A stretch of DNA of 64,000 nt, taken from positions 434,001 to 498,000 of the forward strand of contig NZ_FZOG01000001.1 in assembly GCF_900188155.1 (NCBI RefSeq), written 5' to 3'. Below, in pieces: positions 7,613 to 17,900 of this stretch. Positions within the stretch are counted from its first letter, which is position 1; each line of letters opens with the position of its first letter. The DNA comes from Pseudomonas segetis. GTDB taxonomy: Bacteria; Pseudomonadota; Gammaproteobacteria; Pseudomonadales; Pseudomonadaceae. The position numbers and the translations under genes are program-made. The notes under the pieces were generated by a model, which had not been told where the DNA came from, did no database searches, and was given only the letters and a program-made list of their open reading frames with translations.

Positions 7613-7957
7613 CTATTTCTTGACCCAGTTGCCGCCTTGCTGGATGTACTGGCCAGGCGGGGTCTTTTCAATTGCCTTCTTGCCCGCAATCGCCTCTACG
7701 GCGCTGACCTCGATACCATTTTTTTCAGCCAGTTTCTTGTACTCGTTACGCCGCGCGTCGTTGATCAGCCTGGCGATTTCATCGGCGTTGCCGCCGGGCT
7801 TGACCACGCCCAGGTAGCCGGTTTGCATCTCGCCTAGTTGGCCGGAGGCCTTAGCGCCGCCGAGTGCGGACATTGCATCGTTGAGGTTCATGGCAAAGGC
7901 CGGGATGCTCAGGCTCAATAGCAATACCAGGCTGGCAATTCGTTTAGATAGAGTCAT
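7613..7957 (-). CDS. ydbL: YdbL family periplasmic protein (DUF1318)
   Basis: The 114-residue protein has a cleavable signal peptide ending in IPAFA (about residue 22), followed by the DUF1318 segment with GYLGVVKPGG and INDARRNEYKKLAEKNG. In Escherichia coli YdbL belongs to the YdbH-YnbE-YdbL system, where YdbH and YnbE form a bridge carrying phospholipid between inner and outer membranes and YdbL is an accessory factor. The same three genes in the same order occur here, with YdbL last. An AAGGAGC ribosome site precedes the ATG. Confidence 0.88.
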   Translation of the reverse strand: MTLSKRIASLVLLLSLSIPAFAMNLNDAMSALGGAKASGQLGEMQTGYLGVVKPGGNADEIARLINDARRNEYKKLAEKNGIEVSAVEAIAGKKAIEKTPPGQYIQQGGNWVKK

Positions 7958-7968
7958 TGCATCGCTCC

Positions 7969-8160
7969 TTAAAATAGACCGCTTGATTCGTTGAACATGC
8001 TGTCGAGCTCTTTGTCGACCTTGATGTAGATCTCATGCTCGATCTTGACGTTGAGGTTGATGTTGATCGGCTCGTTAGGCACTGCCAGCTGCACCGTTGG
8101 GGTACAGGCAACGCTTATCAAACCCAATGCCAGAGCGGCTAAACCGTTGCGTAAACGCAT
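7969..8160 (-). CDS. ynbE: YnbE-like outer-membrane lipoprotein
   Basis: This is a 63-residue lipoprotein. A short signal peptide ends in a lipobox-like ISVAC motif (Cys about residue 19), followed by a small conserved domain with NEPININLNVKIEHEIYIKV. That length and central beta-strand-forming segment match YnbE, which assembles onto the C-terminal end of YdbH at the outer membrane. The start ATG 8160 follows AAGGGAG. It lies 13 bases after ydbH and 11 before ydbL, consistent with one operon. Confidence 0.88.
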   Translation of the reverse strand: MRLRNGLAALALGLISVACTPTVQLAVPNEPININLNVKIEHEIYIKVDKELDSMFNESSGLF

Positions 8161-8173
8161 GTTGCGTGCTCCC

Positions 8174-10795
8174 TTATTGATTGTCCTTTGGCGCGACACT
8201 TTTATTTCGCTTGAGGATAAATTGTTGAACCCTTTGCTGGACAATATCACTGACTTTATCGCTCAACTGGATACTGGCCAGCAAGGTCGGAATGTTTTCC
8301 TCCAGGTTGATGTTGAAGTTGATGGGGCGTCCTTTCTCGATTGCCGGGTTTCTGCCTTCAAGGCGCAGGGCTAGCAAGAGCTGGCCTTGAGGGTCATAAC
8401 TCACGCCGCTGGAAAGGGTGGTGTAGTGAAAGTCCTCCAGTGACTGGGCTACCAGTTGCATGGCTGGATTACTGGCGCCCAGCGCTTTGATCTTGTCGTT
8501 GTCGAACTGCAGGCGGCCGCCGGGTTGGCGCGCGCTGATTTGGCCTTGTTCAACGCTCAAGCCTGCGGGGTTGAGGCGCAAGGGAATCGAACCATCGATC
8601 AAGCCGTTACCGGACAAGCCTTCTGCGGGGTAGGCGGCAAACAGGTCTTCAAGTTTCAGGCTTTTCAAGTTCAGGGCAAAGAGCAAATCAGGCTGCTTCA
8701 GGTCCCATTGGTTGGCTGGCAAGGTAACTTGCCCGCCGAGAACCTGGGCGTTGGCCTGCTGCAGTCTTAGCTGGCCCTTATCCAGTGCGCCGAGTGGGGC
8801 GCTGTAGCGGCCGCGCAGTTCTATGGGGCCAAGGGCGATGCCTGGATTGGCCTCGGTCAGGTTCAAGTCTTTGACCTCGGCCTCGAGACCTTGGTTCGCC
8901 AGGCGCACCTGCACCTTGGCAGTCAAGCCGTTGAACAGGGTGCGGTCGTAAATGCCTGAGAGCCCCTGGCTGGCAAGGTCGAAGCTCAGGTCTGGGTTGC
9001 TGCCGGGTGCCAGGTGCAGCTTGGCATTGGCATTGAGGCGGCCATTGTTGAGGTCGAGCAGGGCAGGCCAGTCGCTCAGGGTGCTTTTCAGTGGGTTGCC
9101 CGCGCGGAAGAATATCTCGTTGAATTTGGCCTCTAGCTGCAAGCCCTTGCTTGCAGTGTTTTGCCCCGCCAGTTGCGCTTGCAAGCCGCTGCCAGTGGTT
9201 AGCGAGCCATCAAGCGCCTGGGTCTGTGAGTCGGCTTGCAGCTTGCCCTTGAAGCCCCAGCTTTGCGCTTTCAATGCATGCTGCTGCAAGGCTTTAGCAC
9301 TGAGCACGAGCGGTCCGCTGGCTTGCCAGCTATCGAAGCTGGTTGCCGCGCTCAGGTTTATTCCGGCAAGCGTGGCATCAAGGCCAGTGGCGCCGAACTC
9401 AGGGTGAGTGAGCTGCGCGAGTTGCAGTCGCGAACCTTTATCCAGGTTGAGCCTGAGTTGCTGTGCGTCTGCATAGCCCTTGAAGGCCAGCATTGCATTG
9501 AGGCCTTGGGCTTTCCAGTCATCGAGTTGCAGGTTCTTGCTGCTGGCGTCGAGGCTTGCGTCGTAGACTTGAACAGCCCAAGGCAAGGTGTTGGCCAGCG
9601 CCAGGTTGGCTTGCAACTGCACTGAGCTGGCACCGCTGCTGTTGAGGTTGAGCGCCAGCGGCAGGTTACGCCCGCGCAGCTGAGTCTCGAGCGCGTCTTC
9701 TGTTCCACTGGCTGGTTCGGCGGGCTGTATGCTGAGACTGAATTGATCGTTTTGCAGCGGGGCAGGCAAGCGGTTGCGCAGTGCTTCAGCCAGTTGCTGC
9801 AGCTTCAGGTCGGCCTTGATCTGCTTAACGAGCCATTGGCCGGACTGGGCATTAAGTGCCAGGCTAAGCTCTCCCTGAACCTGGCCGATACCCGGAACTG
9901 GCCAAGGCTCAGGCAGGTTGGCGCTTGCGGTCAGCGTTCCGCTGGCCTGTTGCAGATGTTCAATACTGATCGGCCCGGCTGGCAGGTCCAGTTCCCAGTT
10001 TGCGGATAAGGCGGCAACGCCCGGCGCTTCGGGCAGCTTGACCCTGGCCGGTAATGCCCACTGGCTGAGCCAGTGTTGCAAGGCACTGGCTTGGTTCAGG
10101 TTTGGCGCCGCGATTGCACCGCTCAACAGGCTGCTTGGTTGTCCTGAAGCATTGGTCTGTTTGCGCAGGCTCAGGTTTGCTCCCAGTTGCGGCTGTCCAT
10201 CGACCTGCAGTGCAAGTTGCAGGTCCAGGTCATCCTCTGTGCGCTGCAACTGGCCATCAATGGTCAGCAACTGGCCTTGGCTGCGCAGGTTGCTCTGCAG
10301 GGTCATGGCCAGTGGCTGTTGCGAAGTTTTGTCCAGCTGCAGGTCGCCTTGCAAGGTGCAGCGTCCCTGGGCGCAGGGCAGTGTTGCGCTGAGCTGGCCA
10401 ATGCTCAGCGACTGCGGCATCAGCGCCAGCGGGCCAAGCATTTCCAGCAGGTCGATGGCGGCGGAGTCGGTGGGTGTGGTGCGGCTATTGTGTTCCTGCC
10501 AGTCGAGACTGAGCCGCTCTAATTCGATGTGCTGCCAGAATGGCGTAAGCGTACTGAAGTCGCGCCATCCAAGGGTCAAGCCCTGGCTTTGAACGCTTAG
10601 CGTTGCGGCATCACTTTGTTGTTCGACCTGGAGTTGGCGCAGGTGAATGCCATCTAGGGAAACAGACAACCCTTGCCAGTCGAAACGGCTGATGTGCTGG
10701 CGCTGTAGAAATTGCTGCCAACTCACCATTGCGATGCCCGCCAGCACACACAGAAGCACCAGCAATCCGGCCAATCGTAGCCAGAGTCGTCTCAT
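8174..10795 (-). CDS. ydbH: YdbH family AsmA-like intermembrane lipid-transfer protein
   Basis: The 873-residue protein has one N-terminal membrane anchor (about residues 5-27) and then a very long beta-strand-rich periplasmic region. Repeated LxLxxLxL and LSGNGLIDGSIPL patterns are typical of the AsmA-like/YdbH superfamily. These proteins form a hydrophobic groove spanning the periplasm for phospholipid movement toward the outer membrane. It is the first gene of ydbH-ynbE-ydbL. Length and operon order match the E. coli proteins; high Gln/Leu content is typical for the family in pseudomonads. Confidence 0.88.
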   Translation of the reverse strand: MRRLWLRLAGLLVLLCVLAGIAMVSWQQFLQRQHISRFDWQGLSVSLDGIHLRQLQVEQQSDAATLSVQSQGLTLGWRDFSTLTPFWQHIELERLSLDWQEHNSRTTPTDSAAIDLLEMLGPLALMPQSLSIGQLSATLPCAQGRCTLQGDLQLDKTSQQPLAMTLQSNLRSQGQLLTIDGQLQRTEDDLDLQLALQVDGQPQLGANLSLRKQTNASGQPSSLLSGAIAAPNLNQASALQHWLSQWALPARVKLPEAPGVAALSANWELDLPAGPISIEHLQQASGTLTASANLPEPWPVPGIGQVQGELSLALNAQSGQWLVKQIKADLKLQQLAEALRNRLPAPLQNDQFSLSIQPAEPASGTEDALETQLRGRNLPLALNLNSSGASSVQLQANLALANTLPWAVQVYDASLDASSKNLQLDDWKAQGLNAMLAFKGYADAQQLRLNLDKGSRLQLAQLTHPEFGATGLDATLAGINLSAATSFDSWQASGPLVLSAKALQQHALKAQSWGFKGKLQADSQTQALDGSLTTGSGLQAQLAGQNTASKGLQLEAKFNEIFFRAGNPLKSTLSDWPALLDLNNGRLNANAKLHLAPGSNPDLSFDLASQGLSGIYDRTLFNGLTAKVQVRLANQGLEAEVKDLNLTEANPGIALGPIELRGRYSAPLGALDKGQLRLQQANAQVLGGQVTLPANQWDLKQPDLLFALNLKSLKLEDLFAAYPAEGLSGNGLIDGSIPLRLNPAGLSVEQGQISARQPGGRLQFDNDKIKALGASNPAMQLVAQSLEDFHYTTLSSGVSYDPQGQLLLALRLEGRNPAIEKGRPINFNINLEENIPTLLASIQLSDKVSDIVQQRVQQFILKRNKSVAPKDNQ

Positions 10796-10966
10796 CGCTT
10801 AGCTTCCTGTGTGCAGGTTGGCGCAATCAATTGCTGTGAAACCTCGGGACCTTATCAGTGCTTTGGGGCCAAGCATTGGCGGGCTTGGGCGATGGGCAGA
10901 CGTTACCCCATGCCGGATGTGCTGCCAATGCAGATGTCTTTCTTGGTGTGCATTTGCAACATCAAG

Positions 10967-10989
10967 GTCTATTATTGATGTAAATAGAC
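10967..10989. promoter_or_regulatory. Palindromic operator in front of the xre-res toxin-antitoxin genes
   Basis: GTCTATT-N9-AATAGAC lies 17 bp upstream of the antitoxin ATG, within its presumed promoter. Autoregulation by the Xre antitoxin through such a palindrome is usual for this toxin-antitoxin class; binding here is inferred. Confidence 0.6.
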
Positions 10990-11005
10990 ATTTGGAGGGG
11001 CGCAT

Positions 11006-11374
11006 ATGAGTGCAAAGATACAGCCTGTTAGCGATGTTGACAGTGTATTGGCCAAAGCGTTGCTCAACAGTCGCGAACAACTTGGGCTGACCCAGCAGGA
11101 GCTGGCCGGTATTGTCGGTGTGCACCGCAGTGCGATCAGTCGCTGGGTGGATACAGGTTTGAGCCCGCAGAGCAAAACCGGTGAGTTGGCGTTGCTCTTT
11201 ATCCGTGGCTATCGTGCATTGTTCGCACTCTTTGGCGGTGATCTCGCCGATATGCGGCATTTCTTGCGCACTGAAAACAACCACTTGGCGGGAGTGCCGC
11301 TTGAGATGATGGGGCAGGTGCAGGGCCTGGTGCGGGTAGTGGAATACCTTGATGCGATTCGCGGCAAGGTTTGA
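11006..11374 (+). CDS. Xre/MbcA/ParS-type antitoxin of a RES-Xre module
   Basis: The 122-residue antitoxin has an Xre-type HTH (LGLTQQELAGIVGVHRSAIS, about residues 26-46). Its C-terminal toxin-binding region contains FIRGYRALFALFGG and the end-proximal GLVRVVEYLDAIRG typical of the MbcA/ParS domain. It neutralises the downstream RES toxin and probably represses the operon. GGAGGGG precedes the ATG. The TGA stop overlaps the toxin ATG by one base, so translation is coupled. Confidence 0.9.
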   Translation: MSAKIQPVSDVDSVLAKALLNSREQLGLTQQELAGIVGVHRSAISRWVDTGLSPQSKTGELALLFIRGYRALFALFGGDLADMRHFLRTENNHLAGVPLEMMGQVQGLVRVVEYLDAIRGKV

Positions 11375-12126
11375 TGAGCATCTGGCAGGCCTGTCACGGC
11401 CCTGAACAGATAGCGCCACTGCGCGGTCGACTCGTACGCCTGGTCGAGAGCCAGGAGCAGGTCGCTACCTTGCAACTGGTCGATACCCTGGCGGAGCAAG
11501 CGCTGCTGGAGGAGTTACTGGAAACCAGCAAACCAGTGCTGCCGGATGCAACGCGCGGCTTGCACTATCTATTGATAACGCCGTTTCGCTATCCGCCACT
11601 GCGCTGGGGCTCGCGTTTTGGTTCGCGCTTTGAACCCAGCTTGTTCTATGCCGCCCAGCGCATCGAAACGGCAATGGCCGAGGCTGCTTATTACCGCTTT
11701 GTATTGTGGGATGGCATGGACGTAGCGCCGCCCAGCGGGCGGATTCTGTCGGAACATTGCTCGTTCGAGGCGGGTTATAAGGTGGAACGGGGCATTGCCC
11801 TGCAAAAAGCGCCCTTTGATGAGTACCGCACGCAACTGATGCATCCCAGCCAATACTCGCAAACCCAGGCTTTGGGGGCGGCCATGCGTGGTGCGCAGGT
11901 CGAGGCGTTCGAATACCGCTCGGCGCGTTGTACCCAAGGTGGAGTCAATGTGGCGCTATTTACCCCGCGAGCGTTGGCGGAGAAACGGCCCCGAAATCTG
12001 ATGCCCTGGTTTTGCGAGACTACCGAGCAGTACGTGGCCTTTAAAAAACCACACTCCATTGATGGGCCAAAGGTATTCAAACTCACCGATTTTCAGCACG
12101 AAGGGCGCTTGCCGCTACCGGCCTGA
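11374..12126 (+). CDS. RES-domain toxin (NAD+-degrading)
   Basis: The 250-residue RES-family toxin carries the conserved Arg, Glu and Ser signature: FRYPPLRWGSRFG, YAAQRIETAMAE and EYRSARC. RES toxins deplete cellular NAD+ by phosphorolysis or hydrolysis and arrest growth. The ATG start at 11374 overlaps the antitoxin stop; an in-frame TTG lies just before. Its N-terminal ~60 residues extend beyond the minimal RES domain, as in the longer subgroup. It appears intact. Confidence 0.9.
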   Translation: MSIWQACHGPEQIAPLRGRLVRLVESQEQVATLQLVDTLAEQALLEELLETSKPVLPDATRGLHYLLITPFRYPPLRWGSRFGSRFEPSLFYAAQRIETAMAEAAYYRFVLWDGMDVAPPSGRILSEHCSFEAGYKVERGIALQKAPFDEYRTQLMHPSQYSQTQALGAAMRGAQVEAFEYRSARCTQGGVNVALFTPRALAEKRPRNLMPWFCETTEQYVAFKKPHSIDGPKVFKLTDFQHEGRLPLPA

Positions 12127-12797
12127 AAGTTGATCGACCGGTTGGCTAATTGAGACATGATCGCATCAAGGCCAATAAAATTATCCTGCGCGAATTTGCC
12201 GCAGTTTTTTTTGGCGCTTGCTGTTCGCACCCTGTGGAGATCCCCACGCTGCTGGGCTTGCGCTTGTGGGTCAAGTCTTTGACGCTGTTATGGTGATCTT
12301 CAGGAGTGGCCAATATGCGCCCAATTAGGGCATTTCTGACCTGCGGTAAATTGACTTGTGCACAATTTCAATGCGCCTTAGCAAGCTTGATTCAAAGAGC
12401 GCCGTAAATCATTGATTATTCATATGGATTTTTTAAGTCAATGAAAAATATCAATTTTTTTTGCTGGTGAAAAAATCGTCAGTTTAAGCTCAGCCCCCAA
12501 ACTACAGGCGTTGACGGCGCTTGCTCCCATCTTGTCCACCGAGTTATCCACAGGTTCTGTGGATTGTCTGTCCAGGACCTACATACGGTTGTCACATTAG
12601 TCTGTTTAGGGAACTGCAGAAAAATGATTGGGTTCGATAGTGCGGGTGCCGTCATGTTGGTCAAGCCTTTGACTGCTATGCGTTGGCTGTGCGCCTTGTG
12701 CTTTCGTCGCCCGCTACGTTTTTCCGAGGTCTTTGGGGTTTACCTCTGAAAAAAAAAGAGTAGAGTGGCGCGCCTTTCCACCCTATCGCCGTTATTT
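12127..12797. other. Long AT-rich spacer with a DnaA-box hairpin
   Basis: No gene is supported in 670 bases downstream of the toxin. 12340-12480 is strongly AT-rich. At 12544-12564 a DnaA-type box TTATCCACA lies in a perfect 8-bp hairpin, ATCCACAG-GTT-CTGTGGAT. A similar box-in-hairpin recurs at 27603-27629. Confidence 0.5.
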
Positions 12798-13205
12798 ATG
12801 CCTCGCGTATTGCCCCGTACCCATTCTGCTCCCGTCCCAATCAGCACCAAGTTACCCATGCGCGTCGCGCTGTGGCTGCTCGATAACCCACGCTTGGGCC
12901 ATGCACCTTCGATCAAGCGTTTTGCTGGCCAACTGCTAAAGCAGCCCGCACGCGAAGGGGTAGTGGCTGCACAAAGCCGTTTGGGACAAATGCTCTGCCG
13001 TGATTGCGGTAACACCCGCGACCGTCGCATGGGACTTGAAATGCTGCGCCTGGCTGCCCGCGCAGGCGACAGTTGCGCGCAGCTGGAGCTGGGACGCCAT
13101 TATCTCAAGCCACGCGTCAACGAACCGCATCAGGCGCACCAGTGGCTGGAACAGGCTGCTGCGCATGGTTCGCAAGAAGCCAAGGCCCTGCTCAAGTCGC
13201 TCTGA
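12798..13205 (+). CDS. Sel1-like repeat protein
   Basis: This is about 135 residues, with two Sel1/TPR-like helical repeats visible at roughly residues 52-90 (GVVAAQSRLGQML...RRMGLEMLRLAARAG) and 90-130 (AQLELGRHYL...AHQWLEQAAAHG). Such repeats mediate protein-protein contacts. No signal peptide is obvious. The start is uncertain between GTG 12765, ATG 12798 and ATG 12858, and none has a strong ribosome site. A related Sel1 gene is at 29008. The partner is unknown. Confidence 0.75.
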   Translation: MPRVLPRTHSAPVPISTKLPMRVALWLLDNPRLGHAPSIKRFAGQLLKQPAREGVVAAQSRLGQMLCRDCGNTRDRRMGLEMLRLAARAGDSCAQLELGRHYLKPRVNEPHQAHQWLEQAAAHGSQEAKALLKSL

Positions 13206-13403
13206 CCCCCAATCCAGCCAATCAATATCTTTCAGGCATGCCGGGCTGTATGCCTGGGTTGGACTTTATCCAGCGAATGATCCTGGCTGTGCGGCATCCA
13301 TGACGATGCCTTGCCCTGGCTATATAAAGGGTTAAGCAACTGGCGCCTGACGTATCGGTAAACTACTGGGTATACTTCCAGTAATGCTGATGCGGAGTTG
13401 CGT

Positions 13404-14873
13404 ATGCCAATCGATTTACCGAGCTTGTTTATCGGCCTTGCCGGAGCGGGAATACCCTTGTTGGTGCTTGCCCTGGTGCTACAGAGTCGCGCCTCGGCCC
13501 AGGCCTTCGAGTGCAGTTTGCTGCAGGAGCGCTTGGGCAGTGCGCAACTGACGCAAGCCGGGCTGAGCGCGCAGCTTGATGCCTGCCGCGAGGAAGTCAG
13601 CGAGATCGCCGAGATCAAAGCCGACCAGCAGGCAGAACTTGCAGCCATGCGCCGCGAGGCTGAACTGTTGCAGCACGAACAGCAGATTTCCCGCGAAGCC
13701 GCTCGTGAGTGGCAGCAGCAGCGCGAGCAGCAGGAGGCGGAGTTGCGCCGCCTGGGCTCGGAACGGGCGGCGCTTGCCGCAGAACTGCGTGATCAACAGG
13801 AGCATCATCAGCAGCGCCTGGCGGACTTGCAGAGCTCACGGGATGAATTGCGCGCACAGTTTGCCGAGCTTGCCGGGAAAATTTTTGATGAGCGCGAGCA
13901 GCGCTTTGCAGAAACCAGCCAGCAACGCCTCGGCCAGTTGCTTGACCCGCTCAAGGAGCGCATCCAGTCGTTCGAGAAGCGCGTCGAAGAAAGCTATCAA
14001 CATGAGGCGCGTGAGCGGTTTTCCCTGGGCAAGGAGCTTGAGCGTCTACAGCAACTCAATCAGCGCCTGGGTGATGAGGCGACCAACCTGACGCGTGCGC
14101 TCAAGGGGCAGAAGACCCAGGGAAACTGGGGGGAACTGATCCTTGAGCGGGTGCTCGAGCATGCCGGCTTGGAGAAGGGCCGTGAGTACCAGACCCAGGT
14201 CAGTCTGAAAAGCGCCGAGGGCGAGCGCTTCCAGCCGGATGTATTGATTCAGTTACCCGGAGACAAGCAAGTGGTGGTCGATGCCAAGGTTAGCCTGACT
14301 GCCTATCAGCAGTACGTGGCCGCCGAGGATGATGCCACGCGACAGCCGGCACTCAAGCAGCATGTGCAATCATTGCGCAGCCACCTCAAGGGTTTGTCGC
14401 TCAAGAATTACCAGCGGCTTGAAGGCTTGCACAGCCTCGACTTTGTATTGCTGTTCGTACCAATCGAAGCTGCATTCGCTGCTGCGCTCCAGGCTGAGCC
14501 CGGGCTGTTCCAGGAAGCCTTTGAGCAGAATATCGTGATCGTCAGCCCAACCACATTGCTGGCAACGCTGCGTGTGACTGACAGCCTCTGGCGCCAGGAA
14601 CGCCAAGGCCAGAATGCCCGCGAGATTGCCGAACGAGCCGGGGCGCTGTACGACAAGTTCTTTGCCTTTATCCAGGACCTGGACGAAGTGGGGGCGCGCC
14701 TGCAACAGCTGGATAAAGCCTACGCTTCGGCACGTAACAAGCTGTGCGACGGGCGAGGCAATATCATCAATCGTGTTGAGAACCTGAAGCTGCTGGGCGC
14801 GCGGGCAAGTAAAAGCTTGCCGGCCGACCTGCTGGAGCAGGCCGCGCAATTGCCCCTTGAGGACGATGCCTGA
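13404..14873 (+). CDS. rmuC: DNA recombination protein RmuC
   Basis: The 489-residue protein has an N-terminal membrane helix (about 7-27) and a long coiled coil rich in Gln, Glu and Arg (about 35-190). The RmuC nuclease-like core spans about 220-440, with GNWGELILERVLE, VVDAKVSL and FVLLFVPIEAAF. RmuC limits certain DNA rearrangements, such as inversions at short inverted repeats. The ATG follows a CGGAG site. It is convergent with the large sensor-kinase gene across an imperfect hairpin at 14887-14917. Confidence 0.95.
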   Translation: MPIDLPSLFIGLAGAGIPLLVLALVLQSRASAQAFECSLLQERLGSAQLTQAGLSAQLDACREEVSEIAEIKADQQAELAAMRREAELLQHEQQISREAAREWQQQREQQEAELRRLGSERAALAAELRDQQEHHQQRLADLQSSRDELRAQFAELAGKIFDEREQRFAETSQQRLGQLLDPLKERIQSFEKRVEESYQHEARERFSLGKELERLQQLNQRLGDEATNLTRALKGQKTQGNWGELILERVLEHAGLEKGREYQTQVSLKSAEGERFQPDVLIQLPGDKQVVVDAKVSLTAYQQYVAAEDDATRQPALKQHVQSLRSHLKGLSLKNYQRLEGLHSLDFVLLFVPIEAAFAAALQAEPGLFQEAFEQNIVIVSPTTLLATLRVTDSLWRQERQGQNAREIAERAGALYDKFFAFIQDLDEVGARLQQLDKAYASARNKLCDGRGNIINRVENLKLLGARASKSLPADLLEQAAQLPLEDDA

Positions 14874-14925
14874 CGGTTGGCAAGCTGCGGGTAGCTCCTG
14901 CGGGGAGGTCTACCCGCAAGCTCCT

Positions 14926-17900
14926 TTAGCGCAAGGTTAGATGACGGCTGAGCAAGGCGCGCAGCGCCGCAGGCTTGACCGGCTTGGACAGGTAGTCAAG
15001 CCCAGCCGCATGCACCGCGGCGATAAGTTCGGGGCGTCCGTCCGCGCTAATCACTACGCCAGGTACAGGCTCGCCGAGCCGGGTGCGTAGCCAGGCCATC
15101 AGTTCGGTGCCGGTATCACCTTCATCCAAGTGGAAGTCGATCAGGGCAAGCTGCGGCCGTACATCTTCGCTGAGCAGGTGCTCGCACTCCAGGCGATTGC
15201 GTGCGGTCCAAACCTGGCAGCCCCAGCGCGACAGCAAGCTGTGCATGCCCGTCAGAATGCTGTCTTCGTTGTCGATACAGAGCACCTGGGAGCCTGGCAG
15301 CTGGGCATTGTTCTGTTCGACGGCTTTGCTGGCTGGCTTGTGCAGCGAGGCCTTGGCCAGCGGTACGGTGACACTGAACACGCTGCCTTTGCCTGGCCAT
15401 GAACGCACTTCCAGTGAATGATTTAGCACCCGGCACAGGCCATCGGCAATCGCCAGGCCCAGGCCCAGGCCTTTTTCGGCACGGGTCTGATGGCTGTCCA
15501 GGCGCTTGAACTCTTCAAAGATTTCCTTGCGCTTGTTCTCGGGAATCCCGGGACCACGATCCCATACCTCCAGGCGCAAATGGCCGGGGATATGGCGTAC
15601 GCCCAGAATCACGCGGCCCTGGGCGTAGCGGAAGGCGTTGGTCAGGAAGTTCTGCAGCACACGGCGCAACAGGCGGATATCGCTGTCGATCCGTTGACGG
15701 CTGCCGCGCAGGCGGAAATCAATGCCCTGTTCGGCGGCAAGCACCTTGAACTCAGCACCGAGGGTGTCAAACAGCGTGCTTAGTGCGAAGGGGTTGAAGT
15801 CGGGGGTGATGCGTCCGCTTTCCAGTCGCGAGATATCCAGCAGGTCGGTTATCAACTCTTCAGCGGAGCGCAGCGATGTGTCGAGATGGCGTACCAGTTC
15901 CTGGGCTTCATGGGGAAGTGCTTCGTCCTGATGCGACAGGGCTGCTGAGAACAGGCGAGCAGCATTCAAAGGCTGCATCAGGTCATGGCTCACGGCAGCG
16001 AGGAAGCGCGTTTTCGACTGGTTGGCGGCCTCGGCATTGCCCTTGGCCTCGGTCAGGGCGACATTCAATTGCGACAGCTCGTGGGTGCGCTCGCTGACTC
16101 GCTGTTCGAGGCCCTCGTTGGCTTCCTTGAGCGCCTGCTCGGCTTGGCGGAACTCGGTAATGTCTGTGAAACTCATGACGAAACCGCCGCCGGGCATGGG
16201 GTTGCCGATCAGTTCGATCACCCGGCCGTTGGGGAACATGCGTTCAGAGGTGTGCGGTGTGCCCTGGCGCATCCAGTACAGGCGCTTGCTGATATTGGCT
16301 TCGACGCCACCTTCGCGAAACAGGCCACGCTCGGCGTTGTGGCGGATGATGTCGGCGATAGGGCGGCCAACGTATATCAGGTCATCTGGGTACTCGAACA
16401 TTTCGATGTAGCGGTGATTCCAGGCCACCAGCCGCAGCGACTGATCGACCACGCTGATGCCCTGGGTGATGTTTTCGATCGCGCCTTGCAACAATGCCCG
16501 GTTGAACTGCAGCACTTCAGAGGCTTCGTCGACTATGCGTACGACGTCCTCGACCTGCATGTCGCGGCCTTCAATGGCTGCCTTGACCACGGCACGTGTC
16601 GATGAGGCGCCGAGCACACCGGCCAACAAGCGTTCGGTGTGGGCGATCCATTCACTGTTGGCTTGATGATTGGGGTTGAACGCCAGATCCTGGCGTGCGG
16701 CAAAACGCATAAAGCTTTGCTTGGCGCGTTCCTCGCCCACAAAGCGGCTGGCCAGTATCAGCAAGTCATTAACCTGCACGGCAAGGCTATTGCGTGCGCC
16801 GAGCTTGCTGCCCAGGTCGTGGCCGATAAAGCGTCCGGCTTGCCAGTGTTCAGATACACGGGTACGGGAAAAATACGAGACCCAGGCGAAGAGCAGCGTG
16901 TTGCCAGCCAGAGACAGCACCACGCCGCGAGTGAGTGCATCCACCTCGAAGCCGATCGGTGCATGGAGCAGCGAGTGCAGGCCGGGCACGCGCTCTATGG
17001 ACCAGCCCAGGCTGCCGATGATCAGCGGGATCACCAGGGTGTAGAACCAGATCAGTGCGCCGACAATAAGCCCGGCGAACACGCCCCGGCGATTGGCTTG
17101 CTTCCAGACTAAAGCACCGAACATGGCCGGTGCCAATTGGCCGATAGCGGCGAATGAGACCTGACCGATGGTCGCCAGGCTGGCGTTGGAGCCGAGCAGT
17201 CGATAGCAGACATAGGCAAGCAATAGAATCAGCACAATACTCACGCGGCGTGCCGTCAGCATCCAGTGGCGGAATGCTTCATAAGGCCGCTCAGTGCTAT
17301 TGCGGTGCAAAAGCCAAGGTAAGAGCATGTCATTGGAAATCATAGTCGACAGTGCCACGGAGGCAACAATGACCATGCCGGTGGCCGCCGAGGCGCCACC
17401 GATGAATGCGAGCATGGCCAGCGCTGGATGGGCCTCGGCCAGGGGCAGGCTGATCACGAATGAATCAGGCGTTACGCCCTGGGTCAGGAGCATCTGCCCG
17501 GCGAGGGCGATGGGCACCACAAACATCGCGGCAAGCACCAGGTATGCAGGGAAAACCCAGCGCGCCAGGCGCAGGTCTTGCGGCTCGATGTTCTCGACAA
17601 CCGTGACGTGGAACTGCCGGGGCAGGCAGACGATGGCAATCATCGCCAGGCAGGTTTGCACCAGCATTGCCGGCCAGTTGACCGCCACTTGCCAGAAATC
17701 CGTGAGTTCAGTGGAGTTTTTGGCCTGGGTGAATACATCGGCGAAGCCATCGAACAAGCCGAAGGTAACAAAGGCGCCAACCGCGAGAAACGCCAGCAGC
17801 TTTACCAGTGATTCAAAGGCAATCGCCAGCACCATGCCGCGGTGGTGCTCGGTGGCATCCAGGTTGCGTGTGCCGAACAAAATGGTGAACAGGGCCAGTA

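Noticed and set aside
12544..12564. DnaA box considered as an origin of replication
   Set aside because: Only a single box, no box cluster, and no dnaA, dnaN or gyrB nearby.
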